Shown in pieces: positions 1 through 5,832 of a stretch of DNA of 9,730 nucleotides. The notes under the pieces are model-generated. The model was given only the letters and a program-made list of their open reading frames with translations. It did no database searches and was not told the DNA's origin. This stretch comes from Thermoplasmata archaeon (GTDB lineage Archaea; Thermoplasmatota; Thermoplasmata; RBG-16-68-12; JAGMCJ01). The stretch is taken from the NCBI GenBank assembly GCA_023129265.1, contig JAGMCJ010000035.1:1-9730 (forward strand), read 5' to 3'. How positions within the stretch are numbered: the first letter of the stretch is position 1; every line of letters begins with the position of its first letter. A program made the translations under genes and the position numbers.

Positions 1-2
1 TC

Positions 3-506
3 AAGGAGGAGGAGAAGTGGCTGATCGCCTACGAGGATGATGCGTCGAGATACCTGACAAGCTACGGCCTATACGACGGAAGGTCCACAGATGCGTCCAT
101 AGACGTCCTCGAGAATGGGACATCCCTCTACGGTGTCCCGGACGCGGTCCTCACGGACAGGGGATCGGAGTTCTATGCATCCGACTATGATGGAAAACCC
201 AAGGGAACATCCAGATATGCTCAACACCTCTCCAAGAGAGGAATAAGGCACATCGTGGGAAGGGTGAACCAGCCCCAGACGAATGGAAAGATAGAGAGGT
301 TCTACGGCACCGTGGAGCAGAAGCTTCCACTCTTCCACGGTGATGTGGACGGGCTCGTCAGATGGTACAACGCAAAGAAGCCGCATATGTCCCTATCCTG
401 GGATGGAAGGAGGTACGACACGCCCTTGGAGGCCTTCTGGTACAAGATGGACCCGGGGAGACTTCTCGGCTACGCTCAGACGTGGTTGTGGGAGGAGACT
501 ACATGA
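3..506 (+). CDS. DDE integrase/transposase, C-terminal part (IS481-like), 5' end cut by window edge
   Basis: The frame is open from the first bases of the window to TGA at 504-506, so the N-terminal part (normally a helix-turn-helix DNA-binding region) lies outside. The visible 167 residues form an rve-type integrase core. The first catalytic Asp is in YEDDASRYL (residues 10-18), the second in LTDRGSEFY (Asp52), and the Glu is in the PQTNGKIERF motif (Glu98). The C-terminal stretch with WYNAKKPHMSL and TPLEAFW is the usual integrase tail. Such enzymes cut and join element ends during transposition. About 45 residues separate the second Asp and the Glu, against about 35 in classical IS3/IS481 enzymes; the extra residues lie just after the second Asp. 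No downstream gene belongs to the element and no terminal inverted repeat could be assigned. The family is confident, but whether the full gene is intact cannot be seen. Confidence 0.85.
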   Translation, partial: KEEEKWLIAYEDDASRYLTSYGLYDGRSTDASIDVLENGTSLYGVPDAVLTDRGSEFYASDYDGKPKGTSRYAQHLSKRGIRHIVGRVNQPQTNGKIERFYGTVEQKLPLFHGDVDGLVRWYNAKKPHMSLSWDGRRYDTPLEAFWYKMDPGRLLGYAQTWLWEETT

Positions 507-583
507 GAAGAACCTCTGTTTCCTGTGGATGTCTCTTCTCTCTCGTTTCCTGTTTGCTGCCGTTAAGAGATTTCGGGATAACA

Positions 584-614
584 CAATAAAAGCTCTCATG
601 GGAAAGATTATTAG
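584..614 (+). promoter_or_regulatory. Candidate box A elements for the CBS-domain gene
   Basis: Two A/T-rich TATA-like octamers lie ahead of the CBS gene: CAATAAAA at 584-591 and ATTATTAG at 607-614. The first would place initiation near 614, giving a 13-base leader without Shine-Dalgarno to the ATG at 627. The second would place it near 637, leaving an almost leaderless ATG at 642. The assignment is by spacing only. The rest of the 120-base gap between the integrase and this gene shows nothing else I can support. Confidence 0.4.
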
Positions 615-626
615 TTCGCCTCACGA

Positions 627-1112
627 ATGACGCACGGAATGAAGGTCAAGGATGTGATGATCACAGATACTGTCGTTCTCTCCCCAGAGGAGACGATTGT
701 GGATGCGGTCGAGAAGTTCGCGAAGCACAGGATCAGCGGTTGTCCGGTCATCGATGACGAGCGACACGTCATAGGCATCATGACGGAGACGAACATCCTG
801 GAGTCCCTGAAAACGCACTACAGAGAGCTCAAGATGAAGGTTCCACCTGAGACGATAATCGGCATCAGCTTTGTGGAGATCGCCAAGAAGAGGGAGGCCG
901 TGGAGGCCTTTGAGCGGATAGCGAGCACACCTGTCAAAGATGCCATGACAAGAAAGGTCATAACGGCTGCGCCAGATGATGAGCTCGAAGATGTGATTCA
1001 GAAGATGGTCATGAACGACGTCAACAGGATTCCGATTGTTGACAAGGGCGTGCTCGTAGGGATAGTGACTCGCGGCGACATCATAAGAGCCGTGCAGACG
1101 ATTCTCTCTTGA
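627..1112 (+). CDS. Tandem CBS-domain (Bateman module) protein
   Basis: This 161-residue protein consists almost entirely of two CBS domains. The first spans about residues 6-62 (VKDVMITDTVVLSPEETI, then SGCPVIDD and GIMTETNIL). The second spans about residues 100-160 (VKDAMTRKVITAAPDDEL, then NRIPIVDKG and GIVTRGDIIRA). A helical linker of roughly 40 residues separates them. CBS pairs bind adenosyl ligands such as AMP, ATP or SAM and usually act as regulatory modules; no effector domain is attached, so the partner is unknown. It is predicted soluble and cytoplasmic. The start is uncertain: ATG at 627 is used here, but ATG at 642 (MKVKDVM) fits the family's usual beginning and the nearer box A. 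Its TGA directly abuts the stop of the convergent minus-strand gene. Confidence 0.88.
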   Translation: MTHGMKVKDVMITDTVVLSPEETIVDAVEKFAKHRISGCPVIDDERHVIGIMTETNILESLKTHYRELKMKVPPETIIGISFVEIAKKREAVEAFERIASTPVKDAMTRKVITAAPDDELEDVIQKMVMNDVNRIPIVDKGVLVGIVTRGDIIRAVQTILS

Positions 1113-2549
1113 TCAGGGCTTGAAGAAGCCCTTCAGTCTGTCCTTGAGTCCTTCTCTTCTCGCGCTCCACTGGAACACCCTATCGCATTCCAGACACTTC
1201 CCCCACCCGTTGTCGTAGAACTCCAGGTTCCTTGAACCGCAGGCACCGCATATGCCCTCCGTCGGCTTGGCGATGCCCCGCCTTTTCCTCTCCTCCTCCA
1301 GACTCGGGGCCAGGCGTCGGGCGAGTTCCTCGGCTTCCTTTGCGAAATAGGTGCCGTTGACGTAGTCGCCCTGGGACAGTATCCCCTTCGCTTTCTCGAG
1401 AATCGTCTTCACCTCGGTAACATCAATCCGATACTCCTCGGCCTCGAAGATTAGCGGCTCGACCCTCATGATGATTCTCTGGGCGTTCTCTACCTGCCTC
1501 CTTCTCAGCTCCATCGCCTTCTGAATCTGCCTGTGCTGGGACTGCATCGCGGCGTGCTCCGCTCTCTTGGTCAGCTCGTTGCAGAGGATGTAGTCCTTGT
1601 TCCTCAGCGCGATCTTCGCCTGCTTGAGGAGCTTCTCGGCTTCAGCCACATCGGCTCCCACGTGCTCCGCTTCTTCCACTATGGCCTTCGTAGCCGGTAT
1701 GGCTTGCTTGATTTCCTCGATTCTGGTTTTCTTGGCCTTCTTGGCGAGCTTCTCGGCCTTCGCCAGATGTTTCAGACTGACTGTGTAGTTGCCGCTCTCC
1801 ATGGCGTCCTCGGCCCTCCGGATGATGTCTCTCGCCTTGGAGATGTCGGCACCGAGGTCAGCGATGTCAAAGACGAACCGCCTGGTCGAGAGGAAGGTCT
1901 CCTTCGACTTCTGGACATCCGCCGCGTACAGCTTCTTCGTGGCCTTGTCGATGCTCTTGATAATCTTCTTGTCCTCGAATATCGTTCCGTCGGCGTAGGC
2001 TTTCTTTGCCCTCATAATCACGGAGATTGCCTTGTCGACGTTCGCGTCTGTCTTTCCGCTTTCCCTTATCAGACCCTCCGCCGAGAGCAGGGCATAGCTG
2101 TATGTGTACCTGTGGAAGTTCCTTACCGGGTCATCTATGTCTGCCAGCGCTTCCTGAATCAGAGATAGGGCCTTCGCGTAGCTGCCCTCCTCGTATCTCA
2201 TGCGGGCCCGGTCGACCAGTTCCTCGACTCTTCGGAAATCCACGTCGACGTTCTTGCCCTCTATGATAACGGGATCCGCCTCAATGTCCTCGAGCGGCGG
2301 CAGTTTCTCGGCCTCTTCTACGATCTCCTTGACATCCTCACCGATCTCGGCCGTCTCCTCCTCATCCTTCTTGAGTTCCTCGGCTTCATCCTCCAAGAGG
2401 AGATTATCGATATCCTCAACCGCGGCGATCACCGCCACGATGTCGACCTTCTTCCTCAGGCCCTTCAAAGAAATCGAGTGCTTCTTGGCGAACTCTCTGA
2501 GCTCTTTGACCTTCATTTTCGACAGTCTGTCCTGTACGGTAAGTGCCAT
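1113..2549 (-). CDS. SAP-like / five-unit helical-repeat / zinc-ribbon protein, function unknown
   Basis: This 478-residue protein has three regions. Residues about 8-42 resemble a SAP or Rho-N type helical DNA/RNA-binding motif (MKVKELREFAKKHSISLKG). Residues about 50-95 form a very acidic linker. Residues about 100-415 hold five related helical units whose conserved Gly-x-aromatic/aliphatic positions fall at residues 124, 190, 255, 320 and 396, a period of 65-66 with one longer unit. Units share the pattern D-(I/V)-x-x-(A/V)-x-x-(L/I)-(L/I)-x-x-A-K/E. The C-terminus carries a zinc-ribbon-like CxxC-14-CxxC (Cys434, 437, 452, 455). Similar Ala/Glu/Lys-rich GADV repeat proteins occur in Thermoplasmatota, but no function is established to my knowledge. 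A cytoplasmic scaffold bound to nucleic acid would fit; that is inference. No signal peptide or membrane segment is seen. GGAG lies 7 bases before the ATG. Confidence 0.85.
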   Translation of the reverse strand: MALTVQDRLSKMKVKELREFAKKHSISLKGLRKKVDIVAVIAAVEDIDNLLLEDEAEELKKDEEETAEIGEDVKEIVEEAEKLPPLEDIEADPVIIEGKNVDVDFRRVEELVDRARMRYEEGSYAKALSLIQEALADIDDPVRNFHRYTYSYALLSAEGLIRESGKTDANVDKAISVIMRAKKAYADGTIFEDKKIIKSIDKATKKLYAADVQKSKETFLSTRRFVFDIADLGADISKARDIIRRAEDAMESGNYTVSLKHLAKAEKLAKKAKKTRIEEIKQAIPATKAIVEEAEHVGADVAEAEKLLKQAKIALRNKDYILCNELTKRAEHAAMQSQHRQIQKAMELRRRQVENAQRIIMRVEPLIFEAEEYRIDVTEVKTILEKAKGILSQGDYVNGTYFAKEAEELARRLAPSLEEERKRRGIAKPTEGICGACGSRNLEFYDNGWGKCLECDRVFQWSARREGLKDRLKGFFKP

Positions 2550-2571
2550 GGATGCTCTCCAGGAAGCTATG

Positions 2572-2598
2572 CGCTAATCAAATGGTGCGCTAATAAAA
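2572..2598 (-). promoter_or_regulatory. Duplicated box A promoter of the SAP/repeat-protein gene
   Basis: Read on the minus strand, two related segments follow each other 16 bases apart: TTTTATTAGCGCAC (2598-2585), then TTTGATTAGCGCAT (2582-2569). They match at 12 of 14 positions. The distal copy contains a good TATA element (TTTTATTA) and would start transcription near 2568, giving a leader of about 19 bases that includes GGAG. The proximal copy (GATTAGCG at 2579-2572) lies 23-30 bases before the ATG and could give a leaderless mRNA. Inferred from spacing only. Confidence 0.5.
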
Positions 2599-2642
2599 GT
2601 TTCGACGTCTTTCTCCGGTCAGATACTGGAGGGCCAGACGGA

Positions 2643-2990
2643 TCATGCTGTCTTGTCTATCACGGCACCGATTTCCTTCTCGAAAATCGACATGAGCTCT
2701 TTCGCCAACTCGCCCTTCAGTTTCTCGGGAACGAGTTCCATACCCAGTTTCGCGCCGCACTTCGCTATTTTCACGAGGGCGTATCCTTCCTTCACCTTCG
2801 CTTCTATAAAATCGGAGACAGCGTCCTTCACCTCTTGCTTCAGCTCTGGATTCGACTCGAGCTTTGCCCTTATGTATCTCTTTATCTCGTCCTTTATGAG
2901 GTCTCTGACGGCCTCGATGACTATGTCCTCTGACCTAAGCACGCCCCCGGAGGCCTTGATGAAGGGCTCCAAGATGCTCTCCTCTACCAT
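2643..2990 (-). CDS. Small charged all-helical protein, function unknown
   Basis: I do not recognise a family for this 115-residue protein. It is rich in Glu and Lys, has one proline-containing turn near residue 48 and another near 88, a single Cys (Cys78, in KIAKCGAKLG), and no membrane segment or signal peptide. The pattern suggests three or four amphipathic helices, for example residues 20-46, 49-68 and 89-110. It reads as a genuine gene because a box A (GTTTTAGC, 3020-3013) sits exactly 23-30 bases ahead of its ATG, and its composition matches the neighbouring proteins. AGGGAG also lies just before the start. The gene downstream on the same strand, 93 bases away, has its own promoter, so co-transcription is possible but not required. 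A small DNA-binding or assembly protein is conceivable; nothing seen proves it. Confidence 0.7.
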   Translation of the reverse strand: MVEESILEPFIKASGGVLRSEDIVIEAVRDLIKDEIKRYIRAKLESNPELKQEVKDAVSDFIEAKVKEGYALVKIAKCGAKLGMELVPEKLKGELAKELMSIFEKEIGAVIDKTA

Positions 2991-3012
2991 GCTGCTCCCT
3001 ATCTCCTCTTAC

Positions 3013-3020
3013 GCTAAAAC
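3013..3020 (-). promoter_or_regulatory. Box A promoter for the small helical protein
   Basis: GTTTTAGC on the minus strand lies at -30 to -23 relative to the ATG at 2990, which fits a leaderless archaeal transcript. It shares the 73-base divergent gap with the NIF3-like gene promoter. Identified by composition and spacing. Confidence 0.55.
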
Positions 3021-3033
3021 CTTTTCCGCATAC

Positions 3034-3041
3034 GTTAAATA
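3034..3041 (+). promoter_or_regulatory. Box A promoter for the NIF3-like gene
   Basis: GTTAAATA lies at -30 to -23 relative to the ATG at 3064, a near-ideal archaeal TATA spacing for a leaderless mRNA. An imperfect inverted repeat (CTGG...CCAG, 3044-3059) falls between the box and the start codon, where a repressor could bind; the latter is only a suggestion. Confidence 0.6.
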
Positions 3042-3063
3042 CGCTGGTCACTTGGCCAGAAAT

Positions 3064-4017
3064 ATGAAGATTAAGGAGATTTACAACCTGGCGATTAGGA
3101 TGGGCATGGAGGCGGACCCCAGGGGCAAGAGGTTCGTTCAGGGGGAGCTGAGGAAAACGAAGAAGAAGTACGAGAAGATGAACGATGAGGAGAAAGAGGA
3201 CTTCGATTTAGAGAAGCTGAAGAATCCCTATTCCGATTCCAGGGTACTCTACGGCGATGGCGACAGGAAGGTCAAGAGAGTGCTGGTGGGCATCGACATG
3301 ACTTCAGGCGAGGTGGTCATGGCGGACCGACTCGAGGATAAGGGGAAGAAGATCGATCTCATTCTGGGACACCACCCGAGGGGTCGCGCTCTGGCGGAGC
3401 TCCACGATGTCATGCACCTTCAGGAGGAGTGGATGAGGAGCCTGGGCGTTCCCATAAACGTAGCGGAGGGGGTCATGCGGGAAAGGATCAGAGAGGTGGA
3501 AAGGCGGGTCATGCCGGCGAATCACTGTCAGCCGGTGGATGCCAGCCGGATATTCGACATCCCGTTCATGACGATTCACACGCCCTGCGACAACATGGGA
3601 TACAGGTTCGTTCAGAGACTGATGAATAGGAAGAAGCCTGAGACGGTGGGGGATGTGATAAAGGAACTGAAGAAGGTTCCGGAGTACAAGGAAGCGGTCA
3701 AGAACGCTGCAGGGCCCAAGATAATCATCGGCGCGAAGGATGACAAGACGGGCAAGGTCATCGTCAAGTTCACTGGAGGCACGATGCCGGGCAAGGTAGT
3801 GTACAAGGAGATGTCCCAAGCGGGCGTGGGGACCATGGTCGGAATGCACATACCCGAGGACCATCTGGAGGAGGTGAAGAAACACCACATGAAGTTCGTG
3901 GTCGCGGGGCACATGGCCTCTGATTCCATCGGGCTCAACCTGCTGGTCGATAAGCTCGAGGAGAAGGGGATTGAGATCATACCTTGCTCCGGCTTCATTA
4001 GGAACAAGAGGAAGTAG
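3064..4017 (+). CDS. NIF3-like (DUF34) metal-binding protein
   Basis: The 317-residue protein looks like the archaeal NGG1p-interacting-factor-3 (NIF3) family, whose molecular role is still poorly defined. Members bind a metal pair with conserved His and Asp residues. Here the likely ligands are His103 and His104 in LGHHPRG, His172 and Asp176 in IHTPCDN, and His283 plus Asp287 in VAGHMASD. The C-terminal half (residues about 215-317) contains GGTMPGKVVYKEM and VGTMVGMHIPEDHLEE, an inserted alpha/beta part of the type found between the metal motifs of longer NIF3 proteins. The protein is predicted cytoplasmic. The frame is open far upstream (to 2653), but that extension is antisense to the small helical gene. 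The box A at 3034-3041 and the MKIKEIYNLAIRMG beginning fix the start at 3064. The gene is likely monocistronic, since the next gene has its own promoter. Confidence 0.8.
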   Translation: MKIKEIYNLAIRMGMEADPRGKRFVQGELRKTKKKYEKMNDEEKEDFDLEKLKNPYSDSRVLYGDGDRKVKRVLVGIDMTSGEVVMADRLEDKGKKIDLILGHHPRGRALAELHDVMHLQEEWMRSLGVPINVAEGVMRERIREVERRVMPANHCQPVDASRIFDIPFMTIHTPCDNMGYRFVQRLMNRKKPETVGDVIKELKKVPEYKEAVKNAAGPKIIIGAKDDKTGKVIVKFTGGTMPGKVVYKEMSQAGVGTMVGMHIPEDHLEEVKKHHMKFVVAGHMASDSIGLNLLVDKLEEKGIEIIPCSGFIRNKRK

Positions 4018-4070
4018 AGCGTCGGATTGCGCGGGATGTCGCGGGAAGATTGTCGACTTCGGGGAAAAGC

Positions 4071-4080
4071 CTTTATTAAA
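4071..4080 (+). promoter_or_regulatory. Box A promoter of the Orc1/Cdc6 gene
   Basis: CTTTATTAAA lies 21-30 bases before ATG 4101 and 24-33 bases before ATG 4104. It is too close to the upstream ATG at 4086, which would probably lie before the transcription start. The 68-base gap from the NIF3-like gene holds this promoter and no obvious origin repeats. Confidence 0.6.
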
Positions 4081-4100
4081 TCGCAATGCCATTATTACTG

Positions 4101-5267
4101 ATGATGTTTCCAGAGAGAGGGTCAAGCGTATTCAAGGACATGAGCAAGCTCTCCTTCGAGTACCTCCCAGAGAGACTGGTCCACAGGGAGAAGCAGACGA
4201 AGCGACTGACGACCCTCTTCAGACCCATCATCGAGTCGAACGTGACGCAGAACGCCTTCCTCATAGGAAGCGTCGGAACCGGGAAGACACACCTCAGCAA
4301 GAGGTTCTGCGTGGACTTCCAGAAGTATGCCAACTCGAAGGGGAAGAACCTCGAATATGTGATCGTGAACTGCAGGCAGAGGAACACGGGATCCGCCGTT
4401 CTCCTGAAGATCCTGACGCATTTCGATGAGCGGTTTCCAGACAGAGGATTCAGCATAACCGAGATGCTTCAGATCCTGCGAAAGCACATCCAGAAGAGGA
4501 AGGCCCATCTCCTTGTGGTCCTCGACGAGACGGACGTCCTCCTGAAGAAGAGCGGTTCGGACCTGATTTACAGTCTTTCGCGTTTCGATGAGGAGTCCGT
4601 GGGACAGAAATCGTCGGTCTCCATGATTCTGATCTCCCAGAAGTACGTCCTGGACATGATGGATGTCCCCTCCCTTTCGACGTTCAAGAGGACGAACGTC
4701 ATCGAGTTCGGGAAGTACGCGGCGGACGATCTCAGGGACATAATAGGCGACAGGGTAGAACTCGCCTTCCATCCCGGGATGGTTGAGGACCAGTCGGTCA
4801 GCCTTATAGCTGACATAGCGTCGGAGTGGGGGGACGCTAGGTATGCGATCGAGCTCCTCGAGAAGGCGGGAATGCTGGCGGACGAAGAGAGTTCCAAGGA
4901 AGTGACCCCAGAGAACGTACGGGCCGCCAAGGCCGAGACGTATTCCACCATCACGGAGACCAAGATTGCCGAGTTGGACCCGCACAAGAAGCTCGTCCTG
5001 CTAGGGATAGCGAGGAGGATGAAGAGGGAGGCGTACATAACCACAGGGGAGGCCGAGGAGGGATACGCAATCACTTGCGAGGAGTTCGGCGAGAGAAAGC
5101 GCGGACACACACAGTTCTGGAAGTATCTCAAAGAACTGGATGCTCTGGGGCTGATAGACACGAGAGTGTCCAGAGAGGGGATGGTGGGAAAGACGACGAT
5201 GATATCTCTTCCAGAGATCCCCGCGAAAGTCCTGGAGGAGAGGTTGGAGAGCGGGTTGAGGCCTTGA
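4101..5267 (+). CDS. Divergent Orc1/Cdc6 family AAA+ ATPase
   Basis: In archaea this family binds replication origins and loads the MCM helicase. From ATG 4101 the protein has 388 residues, the usual family length. It shows an N-terminal HREKQTKRL, Walker A GSVGTGKT (56-63), YVIVNCRQRNT (86-96), Walker B LLVVLDETD (137-145), sensor-2 GDARYAIELL (244-253), and a C-terminal winged helix (about 300-388). The sensor-1 region is unusual: ISQK (178-181) replaces the typical ISND. The following Arg-containing LDxRVxSS stretch is not recognisable (here VPSLSTFKRTN). It may be a secondary paralogue, or a regulatory or host-defence-type Orc1-like ATPase, rather than the main initiator. The start at 4101 is preferred over 4086 because of the box A spacing; ATG 4104 is equally possible. 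The DUF835 gene follows after one base, so the two are probably co-transcribed. Confidence 0.85.
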   Translation: MMFPERGSSVFKDMSKLSFEYLPERLVHREKQTKRLTTLFRPIIESNVTQNAFLIGSVGTGKTHLSKRFCVDFQKYANSKGKNLEYVIVNCRQRNTGSAVLLKILTHFDERFPDRGFSITEMLQILRKHIQKRKAHLLVVLDETDVLLKKSGSDLIYSLSRFDEESVGQKSSVSMILISQKYVLDMMDVPSLSTFKRTNVIEFGKYAADDLRDIIGDRVELAFHPGMVEDQSVSLIADIASEWGDARYAIELLEKAGMLADEESSKEVTPENVRAAKAETYSTITETKIAELDPHKKLVLLGIARRMKREAYITTGEAEEGYAITCEEFGERKRGHTQFWKYLKELDALGLIDTRVSREGMVGKTTMISLPEIPAKVLEERLESGLRP

Positions 5268-5268
5268 G

Positions 5269-5796
5269 ATGAAGAAACCCTTCAATGTGACTGGCGGTTT
5301 GTGCCATCTCGTCAAGGAGAAGAAACCGGAGATCAGCTTCAGAATATTCAAGATGATCATGGAGGATGGCATCCCGGGGCTTTGTGTCACCCGCCTGCAC
5401 CCAGAGAGAGCGAAAAAGGATTTCGGACTCGGGGATGTCAGGATAATATGGTTGTGCCACACCCCGGGAGAGGACTACCACGACCCGACCGCACTGGGGA
5501 CGCTCCTCAAGGTGATAAACAAGTTCATCCAAGACCACGGTGAGTGTGTCGTTCTCTTCGATGGATTCGAGTATCTTATGATGAACAACGGTTTTCTCCA
5601 GTCGCTCCTGTTCATCGAGAATCTGAACGAGTTCGTGATGCAGAGCAAGGCAATTGTATTATTGCCCGTCTGTCCAGACACGTTGGATGGGAAGGAACTC
5701 GCGCTCCTCGAAAGGGACCTGCAAGTCATCGAGACTCCGACGGTAGAGAGAGGACTGGAAGCGAGTAGGTTGACAAAACTGCTCGACAATTACTGA
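5269..5796 (+). CDS. DUF835 domain protein
   Basis: The 175 residues form one stand-alone DUF835 domain. Recognisable landmarks are GLCVTRLHPER (37-47), VRIIWLCHTPGED (57-69), KFIQDHGECVVLFDGFEYL (85-103) with the conserved Asp-Gly-x-Glu-Tyr-Leu, then LLPVCPDTLDGKELALLERDL towards the C-terminus. The family is mainly archaeal. Its fold resembles a RecA-like alpha/beta core without Walker motifs, and it is often attached to PAS or other sensory domains; no enzymatic role is established to my knowledge. No signal peptide or membrane segment is present. The ATG lies one base after the TGA of the Orc1/Cdc6 gene (TGAGATG), and GAGG precedes it by about 7 bases, implying translational coupling. Function here is unknown; a partner or regulator of the ATPase is an inference from coupling only. 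Confidence 0.85.
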   Translation: MKKPFNVTGGLCHLVKEKKPEISFRIFKMIMEDGIPGLCVTRLHPERAKKDFGLGDVRIIWLCHTPGEDYHDPTALGTLLKVINKFIQDHGECVVLFDGFEYLMMNNGFLQSLLFIENLNEFVMQSKAIVLLPVCPDTLDGKELALLERDLQVIETPTVERGLEASRLTKLLDNY

Positions 5797-5801
5797 GCAA
5801 G

Positions 5802-5810
5802 CTTTATCTG
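5802..5810 (+). promoter_or_regulatory. Box A promoter of the membrane OB-fold gene
   Basis: CTTTATCTG lies 23-31 bases before the GTG at 5833, right after the DUF835 stop codon. The spacing supports a leaderless transcript beginning at the GTG. The overlapping ATG at 5831 is in another frame and does not encode this protein. Confidence 0.55.
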
Positions 5811-5832
5811 GTGGGCGGGAGTTATTCCCAAT

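Noticed and set aside
518..553. Two GTTTCCTGT copies downstream of the integrase, considered as transposon end repeats
   Set aside because: Short direct repeats without an inverted partner or target duplication. The other element end is outside the window.
1533..2168. Long open frame (211 codons) opposite the repeat-protein gene
   Set aside because: It is fully antisense to a gene with clear repeats and a zinc ribbon. Its translation has no recognisable domain and no box A precedes it.
2653..3063. Upstream extension of the NIF3-like frame by 137 codons
   Set aside because: The extension is antisense to the small helical gene and has low-complexity Ser/Phe content. The box A at 3034 places the start at 3064.
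4018..4085. Replication origin next to the Orc1/Cdc6 gene
   Set aside because: Archaeal initiator genes often lie by an origin, but this gap is only 68 bases and shows no repeated origin-recognition boxes and no A/T-rich unwinding region beyond the box A.
3304..4125. 273-codon minus-strand frame opposite the NIF3-like gene
   Set aside because: The sense strand has conserved metal-ligand motifs. The antisense product shows no family features and its start would lie inside the Orc1 gene.
4122..4985. 287-codon minus-strand frame opposite Orc1/Cdc6
   Set aside because: It is a shadow of the AAA+ coding sequence, with no motif and no promoter.
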